A stretch of DNA of 64,000 bases from Chanos chanos. Its lineage: Eukaryota; Chordata; Actinopteri; Gonorynchiformes; Chanidae. The translations under genes and the position numbers were made by a program. The notes under the pieces were generated by a model. That model ran no database searches and was not told where the DNA came from. It worked only from the letters and a program-made list of their open reading frames with translations. Below, in pieces: positions 52,921 to 64,000 of the stretch (its first letter is position 1; each line of letters opens with the position of its first letter). Where the stretch lies: assembly GCF_902362185.1 (NCBI RefSeq), contig NC_044497.1:41150501-41214500 (forward strand). Reading direction: 5' to 3'.

Positions 52921-55547
52921 GGAATAAATTCAACGCCCACAAGCCATGCACACAGTACATACAGTACTGTACAGTTCTTAGAAGAGCTAGGGGAGTCAGT
53001 ACTTATGTAGCTTTAGGTCCTAAATTTGCTAATTATTACCTATACGAAATACTTTAAAAGGAAAGCTGATTTTTTGCAAACTTTTTGAAATACCAGCAAA
53101 ATTCACGAAGAAAGTGAATGACTTTCTTGCAGCTTCTTTGGGCTTTAAACACATACACATTACAGTAGACCTCAATCTTAGATTTTATTTCTAAGAACAT
53201 TCAAAGTACAGGGCTTTCATACACTGAGTAGCAATTTACATGAACTAGACGCCAAAGCATATTTCATAGTTTTATTTCTCATTTAAAAACAGACTCCGAT
53301 GCAGTAACAAATATTTACATTTCTTCAGTCTGAGAGGTTGGACTAACATTCACGTCAACCATTGTGTGAGCATATGCGGTAATGACAACAGTCTTCACTT
53401 ACTTGTAAAGCACATTTTTTGTACAGGGATTTCAATTGAGCTTTACACTTAAATCTAAATATAGGCCTACTCATTATTGCTATAACAGAAAAAGATATGC
53501 AAAACAATGTAAAAATTTCTATAACTGCAGATGAGAGCCACTGTTGGTAAATCTGACTTTACACTAATACACCTGATTCAGTTTATTAAACAATTATAAC
53601 ACTGTTGGTAAACTGTGTGGATCACTGTAGGGCCAATATGCCGGTATATACCCTCCTGTGGGTCCCACGGTAAAGCAAAACTTGGCCTCAAGTCACTTAT
53701 TACAGAACCTAAAAATTTTCCAATTTATTGAACCAATCGGCAATTCTTGCGATGTCAACCTGAACATATCACTGGGGAGAGGAAAACAAAAAGAAAAAGT
53801 AGTATGTTACGGTCCGTTGAGAGTGGGTTTAGAGAATTAAAAAATATGTACATTAAAAGCTTTACATGTTGGAGCAGACAGCACCCTCATACAAGAGATG
53901 ACTATAATCTTTCCCATTTTAAGGGTCAGATGGGTAGTGTTTATAATCATTGGGACAGCAACGCTCCAGTACATATTTATATCTACGTGACATACCCTTT
54001 GCGAGAGGATCTCCTTGATTTCTCCAACCCATTCCGGGAGGCGTTATAGTACAGCAAAGAAGGTAGTCTGACGATATTGTCTGTAAAATACTGATTCGTT
54101 GCGAAGTAGTCAACCACGCCAATATATATTACATTACGGTACAGTAATTCATAATACATACAACTTCATGTGAAAGAGAAAACTTTGCAGCACGCAGCAT
54201 GCACATCAGGTCGAACTGAACCATTAAGCAAGGAACCACATGCGACTGTCGATCCACTTAAGTGCAGGCGCCGAATGATCTTCTTTCTTCAAACTCCAAT
54301 TTTTGCTGTATGAATCTTACTTTCTTCACCTTGCTGTGAAGAAAGCTGCAACATAATAGTATTAAATTAACATAGTTAAGACTGGTTTAGCAATAAGCCA
54401 CTCCACCAATATACATGTGTGAACACCATTCGATAATACTTCCGCTATAGTTAACACACAGACCCTCCGTGGGTTTAAACGTTAGCTATTGCCCCTAGCG
54501 GTCCATTAAGGCTGTGCCCAAAACCAAGCCAACTTATTCTTTGAGGTCTTCCAGTTGGCGTCGATGGTTGTTACAACCTTGGATTCACGTCAGTTTAACA
54601 CAAATTGATCTGGAAGGAAAGGTTATCTCCAAGTTATACAGCATTTTAATTACAAATATTCCCTAGCGTAAATAATTGGGCTTTGGACCTTGAGTTCCAC
54701 GATAAAGCCATTTAGGATTTGAGGGGTTGATTCCTCTTAAATGTCTCATAAAATAGTGTCACTACAGCTTCAAATGATTTTGATATACTAACCACCAGAG
54801 GGCGATAATAAATTTTCTCTCTACAAATGATCGTCGTACGGCCCAATTCTGCGGCACTTGGAGCTGTTTTATAGAGGATGACCTGGTAATTGTATTTATT
54901 TAACAGAATTTAACCAGTCATGCATTCACTTCTATGATACACGTTTTAAATGGACATATTATTTTAAGACGTGACGTCTCTCACTACACTCAATCAATTC
55001 CCGCGATGCGGTCATTACACTCAGTTATACACATTTTTACAAATTCAAATCTTACCAAGATCTTTTATTTTGAAAAACAAACAAACAAACAACAACAAAA
55101 ACAACAATCCACCAATTGGCCATCTTGGAATAATGCTTGCTATGGATACGTGCGTGTTGCTGATTCTAACAAAAATCCACTCGTACTCTAAGGGACCACT
55201 GGTCGACTTAATCTTGGAAACATAACAGGTGAACGCGCTTCATCATAAGATCACAACTAACAGTAGGCTATTCTTACATACCAGCTACCAGCAGTATGCA
55301 TGAACTGTCGAGATAGAAAAGAACGCTTTGTGGTTTCAGCGGTCTTTTTGTTTAATCAAGTGTTTTACCTACTACGTTTATTATTTCCTGTAGTGATATT
55401 CTTACTTCCGGACTTGCGTGTTGCGAGTCAGCTGACAGATGTGTGCAGGTCCAGTTTGCACGGCTTTACAACAACCATTAAATAATTTGAGTGCAAGGAT
55501 AAGGTAATTTTAAAGGGTATTACCAGCACCTTCTCCTCGCTTGCACA
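52921..55547. other. Divergent intergenic region sec31a / snx30
   Basis: About 2.6 kb between two genes transcribed away from each other. No exon, tRNA, snRNA or repeat family was recognised. A CTCF-like core, CCACCAGAGGGCG, lies at 54792-54804. The last ~250 bp before 55548 should hold the snx30 promoter. Confidence 0.4.
54792..54804 (+). promoter_or_regulatory. CTCF-like core motif
   Basis: CCACCAGAGGGCG matches the consensus core CCASYAGRKGGCR at every position. It sits between sec31a and snx30, where the synteny with human ends. Occupancy cannot be judged from sequence. Confidence 0.4.
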
Positions 55548-58500
55548 ATGAGTGCTGGCACCCCCAAATCCTTACCATCATCGGGGCAGAAATCTATCCA
55601 GGAGATTTGCCATCCTCTGTCTGCCGAGGAATCTATCCTCACACCCAGCCCAGATGTAGGGAATACAACCAGCAGCATCGGAGAAAGGGTAAGCAACAAC
55701 GCAAACAAATAACGCTAATACCAATTGATGTGCTTGTTTTGGGTAAAGGTTTTTCAAGTGCTGGATGCTGTGACAGAAAAAGAGAAATCCTCCAGGAAGC
55801 CTAAGTAGTTCACCGAGTGCTCCGAACTTCAGTCGTTCAAACAGCGCATGGTGGTCGTTTTTAAGGAGTTAATATGACCTTAACATTTTTTTTTACTGAT
55901 ATTAGACATAGGATACTATGGCATTAAAGTAAATTTACCTCATGTGTTTTTCCGAAGGTAAATAGTTTGCCCGTTTCTATGCACGCGCATTAATCTTTAT
56001 CTCCATAATTTTTCTATTTAAACTTTCAGTGTTGAAGTTCCTATTCAGCCTAAGTAATACTGTGATTTAGGGTCTTTAGTTTACTCCGGGCTTTTCAGCT
56101 ATTTTTCTCAATGTCTTACTTTTCTTCTCAGTGACTTGACACAGTATACATATTCACCTAAAATCCATACAATTTGTGTTTTGAATGAAATGATAGAGGA
56201 ATTTCAACGACATAACCAGAGAGATTACAATGCAAGACAGTCACAGGGTGCGAGACTGTTTGGTTAAATGGCTGGGAGCATAGTTATTTTCCGCTCAACT
56301 GTCACTTACTGTGGACAATAGAGCTGTGTTTTGGGACGTCTCATCGCTGTGCTGGGGAAGAGTACTGTGTATTGTGTTTAACTTGAAACAATAGGGAAGT
56401 TTTATTTGTCATTAAATTGTGTTTTAATTGTACTTATTTCTGTATTTATTTTTTGCAGATTACTTATCCATCCTTTTTAAAAAAATTAACTTTAAAATAA
56501 TGTTTTATTTCATGTACTCACTCATTCTACCTAGATTGTTTTGTTGAGAGCAAAAGATAATCTCTGTGTCATGACTGGACTCATTTATGTCTTTACTACT
56601 GTGTCACAATGTCTTAGTCTGGCTGTATCACATACCTTATTGTGTCATTGCCCTTTTTAGACAAGCATCACAATAGAGCACAGTGCTCAAGACAAGAGCT
56701 GTTGTGAAGATGTTGAGAACTTTACAGATATGTTTTTTGGCTAAGAATTAGAGTTATTCATCTGTGACATGTCAAAATTTGGCTCCTGGTGTGATCCATA
56801 GATCAGAAACCAGGTGTGGCATTTTTGGCAGGAAGTCAGTGATGTGGGAAAATAAACGAAAAAAATATTAACGAAAACGCTGTATGGTATACATCTTTTT
56901 GCAAATTTGTATTGGCAGTCCCTGACACTTACTATAAGGAATACTGCCATTGAATGATTCTTAACTCATTAATATTTGCTGTGCTACAGCAGAGACCATT
57001 CTTTTCAACTGTGCAAAGACATTTTCTTCAGTAATAGTAATTACAATATTCACTTGATGAAATTTATTCACTTACAAAGTTCAGTATTTCTGCAAAGCAT
57101 GTACCGCTGCATGGTCAGTTTTACAAACTAGAATTGGTATGCTTCCTAAGGACAATTTTTATTCATGATCCATATGTCAGACTGTCAGATGATACTTTGA
57201 TAAGATTACAGGTATTGGGCATATCTATAATGAAACTGTATTCAGTTTGTTAGAATTACAAATGATTTTACTACAGATATGAGGTATTATCATTCACAAA
57301 CAGCAAACTGTATCAAAGCAGCAATTGTGACTTACTATGCATGCTGTTTTTTCACATCCTTTCTCACTGAAAATGTTACATCACAAACTATAAAAAGCAG
57401 GAATACGAAAAAGACAATCAAACATTTCCTTACTCCTCTTATGTGAGTTAGATAAAATGCAAAATGATATCTGTCTGTACTTTTAATTTCTAACTGGACT
57501 ATGTTATGCTGGGCATTTCTGTGAAATGAATATTTTATCTCTTATATTTTATATTTTAGCTGAGATCTTGAAATGTGACATAGAAATGATAGCCATTATA
57601 AGTTTACACATTCTGTTGTTCAGTTGGCACTCTCAAGGTAATAGCTGCTACATTTTAGCTAACAAGTCCCATTTGCTCAGTTATGATACAACGGATCACC
57701 TCATAAGTAGCCTATTAAAATGTATTCTACTCTTTTTTTGACTGTATATCATTTTTGAGCTGTTATTTGTGCACGTTGCCCTTTCAACAGTTTGACTGGT
57801 TACAGTGGAAAATGTGGTAGGTGATGTTCTTGTGGTTGTAGTTTGTTTTTCTGATGATGTTCACGCACACATTTGCGTATGCACACGCAGTCTGTATGAT
57901 CCACTAGACAAAACAGTCAGGGATCATCTCTCCTTTCTTTCCCTTGGATTGTAGTTGTTTGAAGTCTTTAGGGAAAAAATAGTGGTACTAAACAAAAGTA
58001 TTGTACCAAACTGTGATTCAGCAGGCTTTGTTTCACTCCTGCTAACTTCCTGTCATGAGGTTGAATTAGATCCTGAGTATGGGTGACTGGGTTTGAGGTT
58101 GTTCATCGTCGAACGATGCACTTGAGCACATATTCTGGTTTTTAAATTAAACCATGAATTTCAGGTCTGCCATGTACTGCTTAAGAACTTTTTCAGTGTG
58201 CACAAATGGGAGTGTGACCAGGAAAATTTTGTCAGTATTTCCAGAGCTGTGTGTGTATGCATGTGTGTATGTGTGTGTGTGTGTCTGTTAGAAAGAGAGA
58301 CAGAGAGAGAGAAATGAGGATGTTTTGTAAAGCCTAACATATCTCAACAGGCATGACAGAGCAGTTTTCAGCCTTTCACAAGAAAAGACATGAAATTCAA
58401 ACAGTTTCAGTTTCCAGGAAATACTCAGTGCGTTAAATTACTTGAACTGAAATATAGATTATCTGAATTTTTTTTAATCACTTCAGTTCACTTAGGGAGA

Positions 58501-61500
58501 ACTAAACATGTGACTTCATTAGGACTTTGTCTCTTTGCTAGGACTTTGTGATGACTTTGTCGTCAGGTAAAGACTTTGTCTTGTTGTTAGCCATTACACT
58601 ACTTACCAGAGCTCTGACCGTGTGTGCAGATTATTGCATTTCCAGCATGAAGCCAACCCTTGACTGTGACGTAAGGTGGAAAATCTTAATGTCAGATCAC
58701 CCTTATTAAGCTCTGTCTTCTGCACTCCTGTCCTTTAACATACAGTGACACTCAGCCTTACCTCAGAGTCAAACACCTGCACTGCATATACACACACCAA
58801 CAAGTACATTCTCACTGCGCTGTCACTGGCCCAAAATTAGAGCAGCAGTATTTGATCCAGAATTACAAAAACCTTTAGAGGGCGGTTACCTCTGAAGCAG
58901 ATTGCATCCTCACTGATACATCTTTCTGTTTGTGTGATGATTTTTTAAAATTTTATTTTAAAACAGATTGTCATGTTCATGGTATGTCAAATTACTCACA
59001 ACCCCAGGAATGACAACCATATTCAGCTCTCTTAGTTTTCTTGCTCATTTAGTTGTTGGCAAGGTTGACCTGGCTCTTTCCACCATTTATCATGATGTTG
59101 TAGATGCGGCCTGGCTTTGTTGACAGTATGCCAAGCAGTGTCAGCCATATACAGACACCATCCAGGTTATGCATTTATTATATTGTGGATGCAACAGTTA
59201 GATAGCTTTATGCTGTCTCACTCTACCAGGTTGTCGTCTGCCTGAGACAGCTGACATTTCTATGCCAGTGAGTTATATAATGAAGCATTACAATGTTCTT
59301 TTTTAACACATTTTAGCACATCTAGCCTGTCTTTTAGCTCCATGATTATGTGTTGAGATTTACTGAGTTCTCAGTTGTTTACTAGACATGGTCTAGTATT
59401 GGGTTATTCTCAGATGTCAGTGTGTTCTCTTATCTAATAGGTTAAAGCATTGACTTACTTATACCACATCATGCAGTGCAATGTAATTCTTTGACATTTG
59501 AAGACTGCTGTGCAAGTTTTTTTTCCCCATCATGAGAATGACCACATGAATATCTCTCTTAATAACCCCAATAATTTCTATGTAGTTTTGCCTGTTTTCC
59601 AAAGTCTTGCACCTTACTGAGTTTGATTAGTTGAGTGACAGACACTTTTGGATTGTCTAGGACTTGAGTCTACCCAATGGGACACCAGTGGACACATCCA
59701 GTCCTGCTTCCTCCTCCTCTTTGTTAAATCGGTTGCAGCTGGACGATGACATGGACGGGGAGACGCGTGATCTCTTTGTTACAGTTGATGACCCAAAGAA
59801 GCACGTGTCCACCATGGAGACATATATCACCTACAGAGTGTCAACCAAGGTCAGATGTCAGCCTCTCAAGTAAACGGTGAAAGTGTTGTCCGTGTGAAGG
59901 TTGCCCCATGCTGTCTAAAGCTACAAAACATCTCTCTCTAGATCTCACTCCCCCAAATGCTGAGTTTTTTTCTCTCTTTTTCTATTAGAGATGCTTCCAG
60001 TGCATTTAGATTAAAATTTTAACAATTACTGTGGGATAGTTTTGTTGGCAATCTTTCAAGCTACAATTGTTTATACCAATGATATAAAGCTACAATATTT
60101 AATGAATGAAGTGATGAGGGGTACTTTTTTTTCTTTTTTTAGGCAGTCAGTTCCCTCTATTTTTTAGTTATCTAAACATTTTCCTCTTTACAGTGAACTT
60201 ATCGTAGTTCTTTAAATTAATATCAACAGATCTAAGTCGAACTCAGCTGTGTGTCTGTCGATCCGTCTTACGCTCACTAAAGCAGAAATATGTTTATCCC
60301 TCTGCCTATTTTCATCTAGATGAAACATCAAAGAATCAAATTCAGGCTTGACTGCAGAGGTGCTAATTAAAACAGCTGCTCTCACTGAAGGCACAATGCT
60401 TTGCCACTGGTCTGCTAGAGAACAGAATCCTTCAATCAGCTCTCTGCACAGCTCATTGGTGTTTTTTAATTGAAGGCTTGGTGAGGGGGGAAGACAGGTC
60501 AAAGTTATCAGAGTTCACAGAGCAGCATTAATGTGATGCCTGGCAGTTACCAGCCACTTTGTGTGATAAGACACCCTTGACAGCATCTGCTCATGGCTCA
60601 CTGGTAAAAACAATATCGATTCTGTGATAAGGGTAGCCCTGCTGTGGCTCGATCACGAACATTAGCATCAGACCTTATGATGTATGAACATGATATTAAA
60701 AAAAAAATCTATTGATTATTATCAGAATCAATCTGATACAAACCTGAAACATTACATTCATTTATCACTGTCTGATCAGAATGACTGAAATATAGAGATG
60801 TTTTCATATTAGTGTTGCCCAGTTTGCATACTTCATTGCCGTACTGTCAGCCCACCAAGGCTTGTTTTGTGGTTAATGGATAACTGAATGGATAACCATT
60901 TGGACTCCCTCTACATACATACCTCATGGGTTTTTTACCTTGAGGAATAAAAACTGAGATGGCAAAGTCAGGGCTAAAGCCCAAAGCTCTTGCCATTCCA
61001 CATTGAATATGATGTAAGAAATTCCAGTATAACTGTGTTTATAAACTCCTTTTTTTCTTATTGTAAAATGTTTATATATATGTTTATTCATCTAATGCAT
61101 TAGCATTTGACCTACAGACCACCAGAACAGAGTTTGACCTGCCAGAGTATTCAGTACGGCGACGTTACCAGGACTTTGACTGGCTGAGAAACAAGCTGGA
61201 GGAGAGTCAGCCTACCCATATAATTCCAGTAGGTAGAGGAGGACTTTTCTATCGTAATGCTGCACATACGCACATGCCTGTGATTACAGTATTTACCTGA
61301 ATTTCAAGAATGAGTATTTCACTCAGCTTCAGTCCTGGCGACCACCATGAAATCACTTTGTCATTCCATCCCAGCTCACCTGATGCAAGTCACAAAACCC
61401 TAAAGAAAAGCTTTGACATTGGAAGAGCTGGACTTTATTGATGCTTGGCTAGAATGACAACAACTTGACATGGGGGATCTACAAAACTGAAGCTGGGAAA

Positions 61501-62901
61501 ACACAGAAATATAATGCTGAATCTCCCTTTTTGTGAATATGCATATGCTTGTGCCCCCTACAGCCCCTCCCTGAGAAGTTTGTCATGAAGGGTGTGGTGG
61601 ACCGGTTTTCAGAGGAGTTTGTAGAGACCAGAAGAAAAGCTCTGGATAAGTTTCTAAAGAGGATAGCAGACCACCCTGTCCTTTCTTTCAATGAACACCT
61701 TAATGCCTTCCTTTCTGCCAAGGTCAGTTTAAAGCTGTCTGCGAAGAGCGTATTGACAGTGATTATCTCATGTTTATGTCTTAGAGTGACTGTAAGGTGA
61801 TGGATGGTAATCCACTCTCTCTTAAGTTTTTGACATACTGGGGACATAATGAAAAAGCTTTAATGGGGAATATTGTGACATTGTTTGATGTATGGAGCAG
61901 TCAAGAAGTCTTAACAGATTAGTCAAAAAAGCCTTATGGGCAGTACAGTCAGAAAACCGTATAAGCAGAAAATCCACTATAAATCCACTGGCGCTCAGTC
62001 CATTATATTGTTTTAAAACCATTGAATAATCAGGACAGTGTAGTTTCTCAAATGGCTATGGCCTGTCATTAGACAGTACTGATTTATAATCTTAATGGAT
62101 GCCTCATTATTGACCTGCTAATGAAAAGTCAGGTGTAATTATTTACAGAGACATTTTAAAGATGGCAGCCGTGGTTATTAATAAGAATGATGTTACTGCT
62201 GAGGGAAACATTGATCTCTGTTGGAAACACTCACCTCCAATCTATTGATGGCACATAACTCAGAACAGTAAAAGAATGTCCCAATAGAGCCAGTGGAGAT
62301 TGTTTTCGAAACACTGAATACTGATAGTGTTTCAGAGAGTACGATTTTGACGTGTGGTTGTCCTGTCTAGGACCTGAATAAAAGGCAAGGTCTGGCCCTG
62401 TTAACCAAGATGGGCGAGTCAGTGAAGTATGTGACTGGAGGCTACAAGCTAAGGGCACGACCACTGGAGTTTGCAGCTATGGGAGAGTACTTGGATGTGT
62501 TTACACAGAAGCTGGGTACCATTGACAGGATAGCACAGAGAATCATCAAAGAGCAGTCAGGTAAGGGCTTAAGGAAGCCATATACTCCGGGAGCCGTCTC
62601 TCTTGGAAAAGTTATCATCCCTTTTTTCCCTCATCCTCAACCTCATTCTTATTTTTTTCTCTCTTTTTTCTCTCACTCTCTCTCCTTTGATCTTTCTGTA
62701 GAGTATCTTGTGGAGTTGAGGGAATATGGCCCCGTGTACTCTAGCTGGGCTGCTTTTGAGAAAGAGCTACAGGAGCCTCTGGAGGGTGTGGCTGGCTGTG
62801 TGGCTAACTGCTGCAGTGCTCTGGAAGAGCTCACTGAGGACATGAGTGAAGACTTCTTACCTGTACTCAGAGAGTATGTTCTCTACATTGAATCCATGAA
62901 G
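55548..62901 (+). CDS. snx30: Sorting nexin 30 (partial; 6 of its exons in the window)
   Basis: Exons: 55548-55688, 59661-59849, 61118-61228, 61564-61722, 62371-62560, 62702-62901, giving 330 residues; the rest of the BAR domain lies beyond the right edge. SNX30 is a PX-BAR sorting nexin that pairs with SNX4-type partners on endosomes in recycling and autophagy. The N-terminus [12 protein letters not shown] is disordered, then [20 protein letters not shown] and [16 protein letters not shown], nearly as in human SNX30 and unlike SNX7. The PX domain spans ~85-200, with the phosphoinositide-binding RRRYQDF (124-130), the PPLPEKF loop and RRKALDKFL. The BAR part begins after [18 protein letters not shown] and includes [12 protein letters not shown] and [13 protein letters not shown]. 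Relative to human, two residues are missing in DLN-KRQG. Introns are GT-AG; intron 1 is nearly 4 kb. The final visible donor is at 62902. Confidence 0.95.
55689..59660 (+). other. snx30 intron 1 (3.97 kb), no nested gene seen
   Basis: AT-rich sequence with a TG/GA microsatellite near 58250-58310 and a few imperfect copies of gactttgt around 58521-58582. No nested gene, RNA gene or mobile element was recognised. Confidence 0.5.
59850..61117 (+). other. snx30 intron 2, with a stretch of non-repetitive sequence
   Basis: Noncoding. Positions 60212-60660 are of more balanced base composition than the rest and free of simple repeats, which is compatible with a conserved noncoding element. An open frame on the minus strand (60212-60502) shows no domain and is taken as chance. 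Confidence 0.35.
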
Positions 62902-64000
62902 GTAAATCACACAGATCTATGCCAAAGACAGCTATGTTTGCAGTGCTAGATTTATATTCAAATTCTGTCCAACTACTTCAACCTCCGTCATGATAAACCA
63001 GTGAAGTTCTCTCTTGTTAAAGGTTGGGTTGACCACTTAAATAAACAAAGTGCTTGTATGCCCTCTTTCATGCCACTTGAAGTGGGATTTCTATAGATCA
63101 TTTGGTACATATAGTATTTTATTTTGAGGAACATAGACTCATGCTTGGTCATTTCAGGTCCACCAAGATCGTCACTTCTCCATGTAAAACCACACTGTGT
63201 GCTCTCAGTCACACAGTTGAACCTATGAGATCTGTTCAGAGTTAAGTTTTATGTAGAGAGTTTTTTGTTGTCTCACCCCCGAGTGACGCTGTTGCTTTAG
63301 TCCCGCCCCTGGGAGAGAAGTGTCAGGGCTCGTGTTACATCTGCTGTGGTCAGCTCCCAGGCCTGCTGGCCCCTGGCCTTCTGGAGCACTCCTCATTAAC
63401 AGCGACGTGGGCACACAGTCTTCCCATGCACAGTTGATGTTCTGCCAATACTCCCATTCTCTAACTCTTCCCTGTCAGTGCTGAAGAAGCCACCTTATGC
63501 AACCCTAGAGCGGCAGCTCACTTCCTCCCTGCCTGTGTGACACATATCGCGTGCTTGGCTTAAGCAGAGAAAGAATTACTGTTGAGGAGGAAGGTGGGGG
63601 AAAGATGTGTGTGTGTGTGGGGGGGGGGGGGGGGGGGGAGGGGGGGGGGGGGAGGGGGGTGTTTGTAAAATAGGCTGTGACATATTTACCCATTTTTTAT
63701 CATTTCAGAATGAGAATGGGCCTTCTGATTTTTTAATTTTAAAAATAGATTTAAACACATTATAAGACCAGATTTATGGAATTTTCCTCTGGTGAGAATT
63801 GATTTAAAGTGTAGTTGATGTTACCTATAAATTTGTGCAGACTCTGCAGTCATTTAAAAATATATCCTACAGACTCAGTCAGATATTTTTTGTTGGGTTT
63901 CCCTGAATGTTTTTTTTTTTTTTTTGTGGACGTGTGCACTTTTTGTTGGTTTGGAGCAGATAATCAATTTTAGCACAGCCAGGGAAGTGGTTGTTTCTTT
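62902..64000 (+). other. snx30: snx30 intron 6 start, running to the window edge
   Basis: No further snx30 exon was recognised up to the right edge. A GC-richer stretch lies at 63260-63540, and a GT/poly(G) tract at 63606-63659. Confidence 0.45.
63606..63659. repeat. (GT)n followed by G-rich homopolymer tract
   Basis: About seven GT units lead into roughly 40 bp that is G except for two A interruptions, a second long G run in the window besides 34295-34326. Confidence 0.9.

Noticed and set aside
53930-54060. Compact stretch that looked like a small structured RNA
   Set aside because: Compared by eye with U6, U12, 7SK, 7SL and tRNA signatures; none fits.
58521-58582. Four imperfect copies of gactttgt
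   Set aside because: Irregular spacing and low complexity; no larger unit.
62561-62701. Open frame continuing from snx30 exon 5 through to exon 6
   Set aside because: The middle is a pyrimidine-rich intron with a clear donor and acceptor; splicing restores [15 protein letters not shown]-type family sequence.

Overview
The window is nuclear DNA of a bony vertebrate, most probably a ray-finned (teleost) fish. Every real gene is split into short exons with GT-AG introns. The introns are AT-rich and carry CA/TG microsatellites, and the proteins align (from memory) to vertebrate families at fish-like divergence. Gene spans are much smaller than in mammals: a 28-coding-exon sec31a fits in about 17 kb. 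There are no operons, CRISPR arrays or rRNA/tRNA genes, and I saw no retroviral or Polinton-like remains.

Layout, left to right: (1) 1298-4374 (+), a 216-aa longin R-SNARE of VAMP7-like architecture with a VAMP8-type membrane anchor. (2) 7144-11483 (-), hnrnpd (AUF1). (3) 13763-16171 (-), hnrnpdl, its tandem paralogue. (4) 18006-20364 (+), enoph1 of the methionine salvage pathway, with a hAT-type DNA transposon just behind its stop. (5) 22534-24362 (-), tmem150c. (6) 28865-32888 (-), scd5, a stearoyl-CoA desaturase. (7) 34735-51602 (-), sec31a, a COPII outer-coat subunit. (8) 55548-62901 (+), the 5' part of snx30, which runs off the right edge.

The block hnrnpd-hnrnpdl-enoph1-tmem150c-scd5-sec31a has the same order and relative orientation as I recall for human 4q21, so it is an old microsynteny block. 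The two outer genes (the VAMP and snx30) are not the human neighbours, so both ends look like rearrangement points. The genes do not form one pathway. Three act in membrane traffic (VAMP, sec31a, snx30), two are RNA-binding paralogues, and the rest are metabolic or membrane proteins.

Three observations stand out. First, sec31a contains a 1,515-bp, exactly in-frame exon (505 codons) made largely of 39-bp repeats in 117-bp higher-order units; it inserts a long Pro/Gln-rich loop into the alpha-solenoid and is flanked by phase-0 introns. Second, hnrnpd and hnrnpdl each carry an 85/87-nt candidate 3'UTR cassette exon whose acceptor side is 40/41 identical between the paralogues, placed so that inclusion should trigger nonsense-mediated decay. 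Third, the VAMP gene uses an apparent GC-AG intron. All exon borders were read by eye from splice signals, reading frame and remembered family sequences; no alignment or RNA evidence was available.
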